Source: Limnephilus marmoratus (taxonomy: Eukaryota; Arthropoda; Insecta; Trichoptera; Limnephilidae). From it: 64,000 bases of DNA. The DNA lies in assembly GCA_917880885.1 (NCBI GenBank), contig OU862933.1:7301452-7365451 (forward strand). The letters run 5' to 3'. The notes under the pieces are model-generated. The model was not told where the DNA came from, did not search any database, and saw nothing but the letters and a program-made list of their open reading frames with translations. Positions 33,115 through 45,626 of the stretch are shown piece after piece; position 1 is the stretch's first letter, and each line of letters starts with the position of its first letter. Position numbers and translations under genes: made by a program.

Positions 33115-33611
33115 CAATTTGGGAGGCGGGTATGGGTACCGCCGCCCCGAGACCCTTTTCTAGATAACCAACACCTCTGCCATAGGTCATCCCAAGTGTT
33201 CCGCTACGTTTGCTGACTTAGCAGGGGTCCCGGGTTCATGGGGGGTGAGGATTGTCCAGGTTTTGGCGGCTGATGCATCTACCCACCGCTGCCTGGTGGG
33301 CAGGATCGAGAGACTGGTTGAGGGAGATCTTTTATCCTCTCCAGCCAGAATCTCTCGATCTGTCGCCTTGCACAGCAGTTGTAGAAATGCATTCATACGT
33401 CTATCATTCCTGGACCCACTGACTCCCATATTCCTACCCACCCCTCATGCCTATTTCCTTCCCAGAACTTCCTCTTACTTTCCTTAAAAAACTAACTCCT
33501 TACTTTCCTTTAAAAACCCCTCCACACAGCATCCCTTAAGATAGCACAGACCCTGAGCGAAATTATTTTCCTTAGGGCCTCCTGTGTGGAGCTAATATAA
33601 ATAAAAAAAAC
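33115..33611 (+). repeat. Dispersed hairpin-tailed repeat, fullest copy
   Basis: About 497 bp, from CAATTTGGGAGGCGGGTATG to GGAGCTAATATAAATAAAA. Its 3' ~80 bp pairs CTCCACACAG with CTGTGTGGAG and holds an inner GACCCTGAG/CTTAGGGCC stem, as in the LINE end at 13860-13931. It carries no coding frame of its own. Confidence 0.88.
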
Positions 33612-33619
33612 TGTCATTT

Positions 33620-35390
33620 GCCGGGGATATAATGAGATCATCTTACGCTTCTTGACGGAGGACACCAAATTATTCTCGGGTAAACGAATTTAAAAAAAAT
33701 CCTTAGATACCTATGATGGGTTATAATACTGGGTCATCGAAAAATAATACCAACATTTAAAAATAACTGTTATAAAAAAACAATTAGAGGTAATTCAATG
33801 GTTTTGATCTTAAAACGTACGGAAAAAAGATAAATTTTTTTCATACCTTAGACACCGACTCCAAAAATAACAATCGTACCTACATAGTGATGAGTTGAAA
33901 AAGTAAGTTGATTATTAAGTTGTAGAACAAAACGCAATTATTTTTTTTCCTTTTCAGTGCATATTATTTTGTTTTGGAATAGTTTCTTTTGTAAAATTTT
34001 TTGTTTATTTTTTGATTGTTAGTGAATTTGAAGTACACTAACTAATTTGTCTGAACATAAGTAGGCCTACTAAACGTGTTGCTCATATGAGACAGGCTTA
34101 CTTGACCGTAACGAAGTTACGATGGGTGACTCAAAGATCCGGATAGCCTATAAAAGATTTGGCGGAGTATCGTTAATTTGCTCCTAAGAATTGAAGAGTT
34201 CCGTTACTTTGTTATGGATTCCATAATCAGAACCTAACCAAACTACCCATGAGATACATCCTTTCCAATAAAAAAAGAATCATCGACATCGGTTGGCGTG
34301 AAATTGAATTATTCGTCCATTTGTCGCGCACATACTCAATGCGCATTTAAGACTTATATGGTTTTCTTATGGATGCCATTGTCAGAACTGGACCAAATTG
34401 AAATGGAACCACACAGGAAGCACCAGCTTTCAAATAAAAAAGAATCATCAATATCGGTTCAACCAGTCGAAAGTTCTGAGGTAACAAACATATAAAAAAA
34501 TACAGTCGAATTAAGAATCTTCTCCCTTTTGAAGTCGTTTAAAAAAAGATAAAATGACGGACCAGCGAATTTTATTTTCATCATCCATAAAATAGAGGGG
34601 GGCCCTTTATAAAATAAATTCTACGTTTTGCCATAGTGACTCGATTTTAAAACAATTCAAGATATAGCACAAGCAAATCGGATGTATAGTTTTTTTAATA
34701 TGTTATCAATCAGGTTGAAAAACGTAGTTTAAAAAAAAACCGCATTAAAAGTTTTGCTGAAGGATAATTCAACATACAAACTGTAACGGTTTCACATAGA
34801 ATGCAGTATCTCCGTTAATTTTACGAATTTTCTTAAAACTTTTGGTGAGCATTATTAACAAATGCATTTTTTAGAAAATGAAATTTAAAAAATAGACCAC
34901 ATTTTTTTACAGTGCGCTGGTGCGTTAATGCCTTGTTTAGGATTTGATCAAGGGAACATGGAAGCACTTGGAGGCCCCCCAGGACCCGAGGCCCGTGTGA
35001 ACTGAATAAAAATCTTATAAAATTACATCAACTTTTTAAACTAGGGGTAGGGGTCTCATTCAGCTTTGCCGCCCGGCCTCTGACGGGCTTAGTCCGCCAC
35101 TGCTAATAGCATAACACACACATCCACATATCCTCACACCCTCATTTACACACATACAAACACTCTCCCACACCCCTCTCCTTCAATAAGTTACTTACTC
35201 AATTTAGGTATAATGTATTATTTATCACACAAAAATATAAGTATATAATAGCGACATGTCATTGGTACCAATTGTATTAATTCTATAACTTTGTAACAAT
35301 TGTATTAATTCTATAACTTAGTAAATATTTCCCATTATGTAATAATGTACTGTTTGTTTCTGCAAAATAAAAGTAAATAAATAAATAAAT
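33620..35390. other. Gene-free stretch
   Basis: No gene recognised. Contents are AT-rich sequence, a short TE-like block at 35060-35110 (GCTTAGTCCGCCACTG) and CA-rich simple sequence near 35110-35180. Confidence 0.5.
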
Positions 35391-35412
35391 AACCTTTGCT
35401 TTGTTTTTTGCA

Positions 35413-35484
35413 GATCCATTGCAAAACCCTCTTCAACAAAATCGTTATAAGTCGGTTATGCAATGACATGCGTCCATTTTGAAG
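35413..35484 (+). pseudogene. Odorant receptor exon relic
   Basis: After a TTTTTTGCAG acceptor-like site, 35446-35484 matches the end of receptor exon 1 (23508-23553). Shared blocks are AAATCGTT, GTTATGCAA, GACATGCGTC and ATTTTG. The relic has a 1-bp insertion and CGA changed to TGA, so it cannot code. The piggyBac element sits 10 bp downstream. Confidence 0.7.
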
Positions 35485-35494
35485 TATGTATTAA

Positions 35495-37868
35495 CCCATT
35501 ACCTCCATGAATTTTTTTTTATTTTTATAAACTTGAATCATCATTATAACCCGATAGTATAGACTTAAAGGAGAGCCCAAAATCAGTTTTAGAATTTTCC
35601 GCCCGCCCACCCTCTCACCAGAGCGTCTAGAAAATTGATGCCTAAACGCAACTCTTGGAGGTAACCCCTCTAGTCAAAATTTATGTCAACTATGGGTTAA
35701 GTGCAGTCTACTGTGTGATTTATATTGATAATATAAAATAAATGATTGCCTTTGTTTATAATTCAATGAAAAAAAAAATATTAATGGAAAATACGCAAAA
35801 TAATAAATAATTCAATATTTAAAAAAAAAACATTCAAGAATGAGGAAACTAACCAAATCTAAGCAAATTATTCTTTAAGTGATACTGTTCGAAGTAGTCA
35901 AAATGAAGGGCTCGGTTACAGGCCAGGCACCGATAGCCTGTTGATTTTTTTTTACACAGAGCATAACGAATATGAGATTTGCCACGATATTGCAAATGAA
36001 ATTCTTGCATTCGAGGCACACAATTCCCATCTTCTGTGTCATGGCCTTCCTTCACGGGAGGTTCTCCGAATTCGGTATTGACCTGATTTGGAAAAGACAA
36101 TAAAAGAGTACGAGTAAACTCCACATGGAATGCCTTCTGGGAAAAGTTTCTCTGTTGCCTAGTCATCTTCTGGTTTCCCATATCATGCTCGTACTTCTTC
36201 AAGAAGCATTGCAACTTCCATCCATTTACAAGAGACAAGAGCGCTACTGAGGCAAGATACAAATAAAGGCCAGTACCACTTCTTTGACCGAACGTTGACA
36301 TCATGGAGGTCCACCCATTCCCAAATTGTAATTTTGTATTGGCGCCGGGCAATCGATTGTTTTGCATGCTTTCTCCAAATTGTTGCCTTTTTTGTCTTTC
36401 TTCGATATCTGCCATCGCTGCACTTGACGTACTGGCTCCATTCGATCATAGTTCGTGGCCACTACGGCTGTCCTACCAATGGCAAACGAGGATTTGGTTT
36501 TCTACGTCTACCACCGCATCAAATTTACCTATAATTATAAGAGCGATGAGAGTTACACTTTAGCTAAATGAACGCTACGCGCAAGGGAAATATAAAAGAA
36601 AATGATACCTTTAGGCAATTGCTTTCCTGTCTTCAACTTGCCTGAAGCTTCAAGGCTAAAAAGCTACATGTGCCAGTAGCGCGCATTCTCTTATCCGTCA
36701 GGATACACATCAAATGGTGAGATGTGAAGAAATTGTCCATAAATAGCTCATGGCGTGTGGGGAACTCTATATATTCTATTGTAGAAGTAGGACGGATAAT
36801 CCCTGATCTAATTCGGGGTCATATGTATCAGATGCTCCGGAATACGGCATTGCTTGGAACAGGTAGCCTTACACCACTTTTGTTTATAGTGAGACTTCTT
36901 TTTGTACTGTAGTTTTGATTTTTTGGCTGGTGGTGCATTTGAAATAGATATTCGCAAGGTATTACGACTCGCACAGGACAATGTCGAAGGCTGACTCCAG
37001 TGAAGGTCATTAGCGAATTCATCTGGTTCATGCTCGTCAAGGCATGACTCATCAATTTTCTCAATTTCGATGTTGCGCTCGATTACAAATGTGCCGGCAA
37101 TGTCTTGAAAGTTATCCACTTCCGCGTCTTCGTTATATGTCATCAAATTATCGTCAATATGCTCTTCGTTCATCTGTTTATCAACGTTCTCTGGAGGAAT
37201 CACAACAATAGCGCGTTATTAACATCATTATTGTCATCACTTTCACTTACGCTAAAAGACCGCTCAAATTCTGCTATCATTTCATCGTGATTCAACGATT
37301 TCGTTTTATAACGACGAATTAGGTAGGTATAGGAGAAGTAGGTATTTTCGACATGATAAAAAATATACGAAAACCGTAGACAAACTATTGATTTCAATAA
37401 AAATCACTCTTAAAAACACTACAAAACCGTATTATTTGAAGGCAAGCCAACCAAAAACGTATGTAAACACTGTCACAGCTAACCTCCAAAGGTTGCGCGC
37501 AGGCATCACCTGATTTCAGTGACATCTAGCTGTCATCTTATGCATATAATACTATGTTGAAACAGTGTTTCCGACCATTTAATCTTTTGATAACAATATG
37601 TGATTCACACATGTTTTATTTTCTTCCGATTTAATTTTTTTTTCTTTTTTTCAAAATGGGTCTATTTTCAGGGCTTTAGCAAAAAAATAATTAAAAATAG
37701 GATAATTAATAAAATTTATCAAATTATGTTAATTATTGAAAGCTAACATACCAATCTGTAAATGCTGCATAACAACTTGGTGGGATTTGGCTTTATTCAT
37801 AGTGAAAAAAAATCATACTTTTCATAAATTTTTTTGATGCCTACAGACATCGTCATGGAGGTAATGGG
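35495..37868 (-). mobile_element. piggyBac transposon, complete ends
   Basis: Perfect 16-bp terminal inverted repeats CCCATTACCTCCATGA lie directly inside TTAA on both sides (35491-35494 and 37869-37872). This is the piggyBac insertion signature. The 2374-bp element encodes a decayed minus-strand transposase. Confidence 0.95.
35849..37290 (-). pseudogene. piggyBac transposase, frameshifted
   Basis: The acidic N-terminus lies at 36808-37290 over two frames (EFERSFSVSESDDNNDV; IPPENVDKQ). The catalytic region is heavily broken at 36420-36800, but LMCILTDKRMRATGTC and GGVDLHDVNVRSKKWYW can be read across frames. The latter holds the last conserved Asp of the DDE/D core. The C-terminal CxxC…H cysteine-rich finger (GYRCLACNRALHFDYFEQYH) ends at 35849. 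The protein would excise and insert the element at TTAA. Several frameshifts prevent this here. Confidence 0.88.
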
Positions 37869-37872
37869 TTAA

Positions 37873-38735
37873 ATCTATCGATCACATTTAAATTATTCTC
37901 TTGTTCTTCATAACATTTCGAGGTGGGATTTTGAATTCTCCAAAAATGCTCTCCTCTGCCTCATTGCCACGCCATTCACTTTCAGTCCCCGGACCTTTCT
38001 ATCCTGCTCCAAATTTCTTTCACGAAGTCAATCTGTTTAACATTTTACAGTGGAGTAACTCAGTGAGAAAAACTTCAAATTGAAATACTTATTCATTGAA
38101 GAAAATATTAACCATTCTCAATCAAAAGATGTGAAAAGACACAAAAAAAAACCATTCGGTCGCATCTGGAAATTAAACCCAGGACCTCAGCCTTATATTT
38201 CAATATCTTTGACCTCAGCATTGCCCTTAACACTGAGGTATTTCGATCACACAAACTTCCGTAATTTTTAAATATTTCACACTTCGGCTGAGAACTACTA
38301 ATATTATCTTTCTTTCTTAAAGCATATTTGTTCACAGCTTTCTTTATGATGGCAATGATATGTATGATGTTTAATCTATTTTCTAGTTGATCAATTCAAG
38401 ATGATCAATTTAACCCGAAGTGCAGGAAAATGATCTTATATACATCAGGCATTACAGACACGGCCACAAAACAATTCTATCGGTTCACAGTTTACAATAG
38501 AATCATATTGTTGTTTTTACACTAGCTTAAAAAACAGAAGGCCACCCCGAGGAAAAAAATTCCAAATGTCATCTTTGGGGATGCTTTGCGGATAGTCTTT
38601 ATATTGAGGGATATGCATTTATCATATCCCTCTTAACCTAATGTGACGAATCAAATTCGAATAATTAATTTAATTTTTTATGAGAAAAACTCTCTTTTTA
38701 TAAGTTTTGAGGGTTATTCCCATCAATATAATATA
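37873..38735. other. Mostly gene-free, with a SINE-like fragment and hairpin-repeat remnant
   Basis: At 38100-38200 the minus strand has a weak tRNA-like block (CTGGGTTTAATTTCCAGATG) with a SINE-style tail. At 38537-38590 a short minus-strand piece resembles the 3' end of the hairpin-tailed repeat. Nothing else was seen. Confidence 0.5.
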
Positions 38736-38739
38736 TCAC

Positions 38740-38835
38740 TGAAGAAGAAGATAACAATAATAATCTAAACGAAAATATGAAAGAGAACAAGACACAGAAA
38801 AATAGAAAAAGACAATGGTCGCAAATTATTAGTTG
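38740..38835 (-). repeat. SINE family A tail, inverted
   Basis: Reverse complement of the tail found after the heads at 38905 and 50917 (GGTCGC… then AAGATAACA-type end). It faces the plus-strand copy 70 bp away. Confidence 0.65.
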
Positions 38836-38902
38836 AAGATAATATTGTTGATTCTAAAATTTGATATATGAGATTGACAAATATGACGGTTTGACAGAAG
38901 GT

Positions 38903-39045
38903 GGCAATAGCGAAATTGGTTAACGCGTACGTCTCGGTTAGACGAGAGGTCTGCGTTCGAGTCCCAGTTGCGACTTTTTCTATTTTTTTTGTGTTTTGTT
39001 ATCTTTCATATTTCCGTTTGGATTATTATTGTTATATTATTTTTA
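38903..39045 (+). repeat. SINE family A, tRNA-like head plus tail
   Basis: The head has an A box (TAGCGAAATTGG) and B box (GTTCGAGTCCC) and closes with GTTGCGAC. The tail runs TCTATTTTTTTTGTG… to GATTATTATTGTTAT. Head and tail match 50917-51045. Confidence 0.75.
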
Positions 39046-39059
39046 ATTTAATTTAATGT

Positions 39060-39490
39060 TATGATTGAGTCCCACTTGCAAAGGCAAAGAAAGTGTTGAT
39101 AGATGTAGATCACAAGGACAGAAACACAAGAAGGGAGAAGTGCGGGGTAGGACCACGGGTTCTGGGAGTTCATAAGGCATGCCGGTACAAGACAGTCAAG
39201 TCCAAGACGGGGGGCGGAGGAGTGGTGGTGCAACACCAAGTACGCGTTCCCCGCCCAGCGGCAATGGAGTTCAAGGAAGTGATTTGCAAGATATGTGTTC
39301 CGCCGCTCGGCGACGTAAGCGTAGCGTTAGACGAAGTAGGTACGGTTACCAGACGCTACCAGTAGCCAAAGTGCAAAGTGGTGCAGGCGACTTCAGGAGA
39401 CTTCAGATTCAGGAGACTCGGCTAGGAGGGCCTGAGCTGCTGAACTGCAGGAGTTGCCATCGAGGACCTCGGCATTACTAAAGCACCCGC
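39060..39490 (+). other. GC-rich island of unknown origin
   Basis: A ~400-bp stretch clearly richer in G and C than its surroundings. Two overlapping ~90-100-codon plus-strand frames are open, with no recognised domain. A TE leader or GC-rich exon is possible. Confidence 0.4.
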
Positions 39491-39499
39491 AGAGACTCA

Positions 39500-40110
39500 G
39501 TGATACGAAGGTAGTTTCAGTGTATAACTTATAATGTCGAAGTGAACATGACAATTAGTTAAGGCGCCGTATCCCCGCTCAAAAAGAAGGAGATGGAGAT
39601 TTGTAATTATACAAATGTGGTAGAGAAGTGCGCTAATATTTGAAACGGTAAAATTGAAGCGAAAATTGTGAAAATGTTTAATAAAACACAACTCGTTTAA
39701 AATAGAGCAAAAATCTCTAATGGCTGTCTAAAACAGCATTTAAAGAAACACTGTGATTTTTTCATACATGTAACTTGTAAAATAACTGAAACAAACGTGA
39801 AAATAATAATTTTCGGAGCATACTTTGCGATTTTTTTCTATCGAGGGAATTTCGTATAATTTGCGTTTCGGCGTGGGGAATGTATAGATATTATCTTAAA
39901 AAATAACATGTATTTTTTAAGAGCTTAAAACTTCAAATGTTTAAGGGGGATATGTAAGAAATCGGTAGAAATTCTGGTAGCGGTGGCTTAAGATTTAGAT
40001 ATAAGTAGATCTTAGTATTAATAAGATTATGTACGCACTTGTCCTAACCTAATTAAAATCCATATATTTAAAATCTCTATAATTAAATTCATCGCCATTT
40101 GTTCCGACCT
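39500..40110. other. Gene-free stretch
   Basis: AT-rich sequence without recognisable features. Confidence 0.5.
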
Positions 40111-40114
40111 AAGC

Positions 40115-40564
40115 CAAGGCCGTAGCCAGAAAAAAATTTCGGGGGGGGGTTTTGTTTGGTGAAACAGTGCTTGGGGAACGTACCTATACTACGTGACCAA
40201 CTTTTTGCAATTTTTAACCCCCCCCCCCCTCCTCTCCCCCCCCCGGTCCCGGTGACTAAAACCTAAGCCCCCCGCCGCTCATTTATACCAAGCGTGGTAT
40301 TTTGAAGACCCCCCCTCCGAACGTTTCACGTAGTATGGGTACGTTCCCTTATAGAAATACGTTAAGTTTTAAAAATATTTTTTTAATAAAATAAATTAAA
40401 TGGTGTTACTTTCAATCTTATTGTGTATTTTTATAATTACAAAATTAAATTTAGTCTTCTAGCTTTCTTTTCAGCGAACAAATCAATTACCTCCTCGGTC
40501 TCAATGTCAATTTCGGGGGGGGGGGGATCAATCCCCCTTGATCCCCCCCCTGGCTACGGCCTTG
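40115..40564. repeat. hAT-type MITE with 8-bp target duplication
   Basis: Inverted ends CAAGGCCGTAGCCAG (15 bp, exact) are flanked by ACCTAAGC on both sides (40107-40114 and 40565-40572). The body has G- and C-runs, and ATCCCCC-type inverted blocks near the right end. Confidence 0.92.
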
Positions 40565-41135
40565 ACCTAAGCGACCCGAACTGGTGAGAAGGCAGAGTGG
40601 AGAAAGTATAGAGATAGGCATAGAATTGCACTTATTTAAATATTCGATAATTATTACAGGTCTAGTTACTGGAGCAATACGACACGTTACCCTAACCTTT
40701 CCCAACAGCGTTCCTCGTTTTTACTGCTACATTAACTTAATCCTCACATACCCTGCTGAATCGCCTTAAAAACCACGGCACGCCTCTGAGCCTCTTTAAA
40801 CGGCTTACCTATTCAACATCATTGATAACCCACAACAATGGACTCTGTATTTTTATAATTGATGTTGTGATCTTGTATCTTGATCTTAGGTACCCATTCA
40901 ACAACAATAATTCAACACGGAGGTCAAGTCAGGTAGAGTTATTACTTAGCTAGGCAAATAAGCAATCTTAACCTTCCCAGCGTTCCTATTTCTTGGTTAA
41001 TAATGTTAGCTTTTTATTAGTAATAATACTAATAGTCTTGGCATTGTTCTGTTCAGTGGCGTATAGACAGGTTAGGCTGTCTGGGCAACCGCCCGGTGGT
41101 CTGGAAAAGCGAACAAATAACACACAGGAGGTTAA

Positions 41136-41310
41136 AGCGGCCTACACACGACACTGCATGTAGTGACTGCGGCAGTGACTGCAGAGAGCGTGGAGTTGAG
41201 CGAACTAGCGCTGTTTCGTTTGTTAAAGGGCCGCTAGAACGAGACAGCGCTAGTTCGCTCAACTCCACGTTCTCTGCAGTCACTAAATGCAGTGTCGTGT
41301 GTAGGCCGCT
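41136..41310. repeat. Palindromic MITE, TAA target duplication
   Basis: The 175-bp element is almost one long palindrome. Its ends are AGCGGCCTACACACGACAC and the complement, with further pairing through TAGCGCTGT near the centre. TAA flanks both sides. Confidence 0.8.
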
Positions 41311-41929
41311 TAAAGCTCTGCAAAGATTGCATACGTGACCCTAAAATACCCTGGAGAGCTATTTGAGAGCAATTTGAAGCCGCGGGGTGAAGGGGAAGAT
41401 ATATGAAAAATGTCTTTTCCTATGTACCTAGTTTTGTCATGACTTATCCCATTCCCAGTCTCATCAAATACCAAATTATGAGCCCTTATTTGCATTTGCA
41501 GTATCAAAATCAAATTAAAATATTTAATTTTATACCACTTTGCGTACAAATCATTTCTAAAGTTTGTTATACAAGATGGCTGCCAGGCAATTTCCCCTCA
41601 CCTTAGATTTGGCTTCAATATCAGTCCTACAAAATCGCACTAATGCCCTGTCCAGGGCTTTTTAGATTGCATGGCCGTCGGAAGTGCAGCTTGCGGCCAA
41701 TGGAGCGAACAAAAGAACGAACTATTTTTTTTAACTACGACCACGCTGAATACGCGTTCTATTTTCTTGACTTGGCCTATTTAAACTCATTGTAAATTTA
41801 TAATAGGAACCTTTAACCATAATATTTTTGGTATCCACAAAATCTAAGCTTATGACGTTACGTAACCGGCTGCAAACACGTTTGTTGATTTTCAAGTGTT
41901 AATTTTACTAGTTATCTCATTCTTGTTGC

Positions 41930-42045
41930 GCTACCTCCTTCTTTAGCCAACGTTTCGGACAGCGTTGCAGTGTCCATCATCAGGACAGATCCGGCAGAGC
42001 CGGTAGATGCTCACATCTAACACGGCATAACACCCCAAAAACGTA
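41930..42045 (-). repeat. Single-arm copy of the 25.5-kb foldback
   Basis: Matches the left arm of 25487-25698, with the CTGATGA-stem-GAAAC motif on the minus strand at 41952-41983. The stem GGACA/TGTCC is intact. Confidence 0.8.
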
Positions 42046-42626
42046 TTATGTTATCAATGTGGTGTTTGTCTTTAATTAGTCATAGCATCAACCATGTTCA
42101 ATGTAATTGTATCAGTGAAAGCTCTGATGTAAATCACTGTTGACAAACCTATTAAAAAAAAACGAAGTTGTGCTACATCTCAACAGATGGTACGATATAC
42201 GATATTTATAGTTATCGTCGTTCGTGTCTTAGGTATGAAGAGTTACAATGATGGCCGAAGGCATCGGCAGAACTACTTAGGGCCTAGTCTAGTAAGATCT
42301 TCCGTCCAGTTAATATTTATTGTAAATATTTACGATAGCAAATAAACTAGTAGATAACTATTAGAAATTAAGAGACATAAAAGTATAATAAATTCCTACA
42401 TACTGCATTTGTGCAAGTTCTTACATATTATGTATGTGGTTTTACTTGGCGATTCAATTTTTTTGTCGTGAAATTAAAATTGACAAATCCTGGAAATCAT
42501 TTAAAACCCTTGACATCTTCTAGCTATCTACATGCATATAATATTGGGTTCATACGTGTTCCATATTATTTCAGGAATGCATACTAGGTTTTATGTAGTG
42601 GGTAGGTATCTGAGGTATAATATGCG

Positions 42627-43140
42627 CAGTGGCGTGCACAAAGTTTTTGATCAGGGTAGGCAGTTTAGCAAAAAGACAACTAGTTGATAGAAATAGATAA
42701 CAACAGATGCCACCATCGTTACTGATTGCCATTTGCTAATTTTGTTCCAGAAAGCACTGCCTTATATTAACAAAAAAATCTCATGGAAGCAAATTCCAAA
42801 TGACAGTTCTACTCTATGCTATGTGCCTTTCGTAAACATTGATTCTATATCTTGCATGAAGTTAGCTCTAAGCAGAAATAATTCCTGCTTAAGGCCGCAT
42901 TTTAGTGAGGCAGTCGGAGGGCGCGCGCATAGTTTCTAGTTACAGTTTATGCCACGTTTGTAGTTTCGGTTGCTCAGCTTTTTCGCGCTTATTTTCGAAA
43001 GTGTGTATTTATTTTTAGCAATAAAGTGTGTATTTATTTTTAGCAATAATTTAATAATATAATATTACGTACATGCTTATGTTTTACAAATACAGTAGGG
43101 TAGGCAGTGCTTATGTGCCTATATGGAGTGCACGCCCCTG
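42627..43140. repeat. Probable hAT MITE
   Basis: The left end is CAGTGGCGTGCAC and the right end the complement of CAGGGGCGTGCAC, with an inner GGTAGGCAG on both sides. Flanks AATATGCG and ATTATGCA match at 6 of 8 positions. A 25-bp tandem duplication (AAGTGTGTATTTATTTTTAG…) lies at about 43000-43048. Confidence 0.7.
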
Positions 43141-43148
43141 ATTATGCA

Positions 43149-45600
43149 TATTAAAAATATATTTTCCTTTATTTTTAAGTAGGTACTTCCCAGTTGTTTG
43201 TTCTTCAGAAAATTGCAATAAGGTATGTTATGCACTGGAATAAAAACACAGTTATCATTTTTAATATATTTATTTATGAAATAATGATTTATGAACGCAA
43301 AAAGTTTAAATAAAAGTGCAATTAAAAATCGGTATAAATATTTTACAATACTTAAAAGCTAAATAAAACAAAATAATATATCTATCTACTAAGCATAAAT
43401 ATTTTGCCACATTTGAGGCACGCAAGACAAGTCTTCGAACCTGAGGCCATTAAATATTGAATCCATTGCCTAGTTAGCAAATTTTATAGTCCCTGCTTTG
43501 AGTTATGAGCCAAAGGTACAGTTTGTCAAATAAGAGTAGAAAATATATGAGGGCGCCACTGTTGATCAAATGGCAATACTAAACACATAACTCATGGTGT
43601 TAAAGTAAAGCTGTGTAACCTACATTTTTATAAAAAATTAAAAAGGCATAATAGTGGATAAAATATTTTTTCATTGCAGTATAGATACCCGCCGATCTCA
43701 AAATTAGAATTGCGTATAGGTATATTATTATTATACCTTTGCAATTTTGTGTTAACATAATGAAGAATAACTATAATGTAATAAAATATAAAGCACAGTT
43801 TAGAAATTGCTCACATTTATTTAATACTAGATAAAGTACCTAGCGTTGCCTGGGCTTTAGATCATATCTCTAATTTTAGATCTGAAAATATTTAACTCAT
43901 TCAGATCTAAAAGTAGTGTAACTAAACTCACCATTAGTGATTCTTCGTTTCTATCTATTGTTAAATTAAAATTTAAGTTAAATTAAATTAACGCAAATCG
44001 CTTTATAAATCACCTTTTAATCAAATTTATGTCATGAAGAAAAAATGTTTTTTAAAATGTGGTTTACTGTGTTCTATACATTCAGTGTCATTGCACTTCA
44101 AAAAAATATTTGACAGTTAAATTGGTGTTGCCAGTCTACAAATTTAGTAGTTCAAGTTTTTATATTTTCTACTCTTATTTGACAGACTATATTCCTGTCA
44201 TAATTTTACTTAAATGGCCAATTATAGAAAGACGCCCAAGTAAAGTACAGGTATAATTCAAAATAAATATGTTTAAATATCTATCATTTGATAATAGATG
44301 ACTTGTAATAGAATTACTTATCTTTTTAGCCTATGATTACACGAATTAATAAACATATTTAATTCGTCGAGTATTCGAAATATGTTTAATTTAATTTATT
44401 TATTTATTCATTGTTTTACACCTCCGGTGTTTTAACTTGTTCGCTTTTCGGAATAACTCGTAGAAATCGTTGTCTCCATTACTATCATGGTGAGAAATAT
44501 GATCTTAACGGCGTTAAAAAGAGAAAACACCACGCTTTACATTCAAAGTTAACCACAAAATAATTAAAATGTACATCGTTATGAGAAGTCTTTACCAAAG
44601 TTTCCGACTGCAATTTGAAAAAAAAAATGAAAAATTTTGAATTTTTTATTATTATTTTTACATGAAACGATAAAAACTGATTTGATGATAATATTAATAA
44701 TGTATTTGAATTTTAAAGTTGCATCATTTTTTTCAATAATTTTAGTTAGAAAAAATGTAAGGTGAGCCATTTTTAATGCTTTAAAATTTCTAAATTTCCA
44801 AAATTATATGTCCATTTCGAATTATTAAATTTGGAAGCGTATTTCATCACCTTTCAAAAACAGTTTTTAGTTTTTGAATACGTTCAGAAAGAATCCGTAG
44901 ATTTGGATTTTATTGCAAAGCGGAAAACTCATTGATACAAGAAATTGGTAGATGCAAGTGGATATGAGTAAACCGACGCAAAGTATTCTAACATCATTTA
45001 ATAACCTACAATTTAACAATGTACGAAATATTTGAGATGCGATCTTCCGATAAGAAATTAAAATAAGATAAGTGATTTACAATTACCGTGGAAAGCAGGG
45101 TAAGAATGTATATTTTCTCGGCATCAACATAAAACATACCACAATCGTAGATGATTGGATATTCTGTAAAGTTGTATAGAAAAAAACATTTCAAATGCAA
45201 CTAAATAAAAAAGCATACAAATGCAGTTATTTTCAGACAAACCGAAATTAATAACATATCTACATTTTATTTGAAAGTCGAAAGAAAAATCAGTGTCAGT
45301 GAGTTAGTAATCCAATTTTGCAGGGAATAATTTTTGGATCTATAAAGGGAGTTAGATATTTCTAAAAAAACACAAATGACTGAGACAATAACACTGATCA
45401 AAATTTGTAGTTGCAAGCATTTATTTTGTAAAGAATTATTATCGATGGACAAAGATTTATTATGTTTTACAAGAATTTATGAGCTTTTTAAGGTAATTTC
45501 ATAAAAATTCTCCGGTCCTAAGGAGTCATAATTTCTTCAGTCCTTTAAAACATACATCGACTCCACTTTTGCCAGTAATCTTCTAATAAATGTGATATCA
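43149..45600. other. Gene-free stretch
   Basis: AT-rich sequence without a supported gene. 44850-44935 resembles 58230-58340 (TACGTTCAGAAA…TTTGGATTTT…GCAAAGCGGAAA), an old repeat pair. 43835-43870 resembles the start of a common insect repeat. Confidence 0.5.
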
Positions 45601-45626
45601 ATAGTAATGGAGGGTAAAATAGAAAA

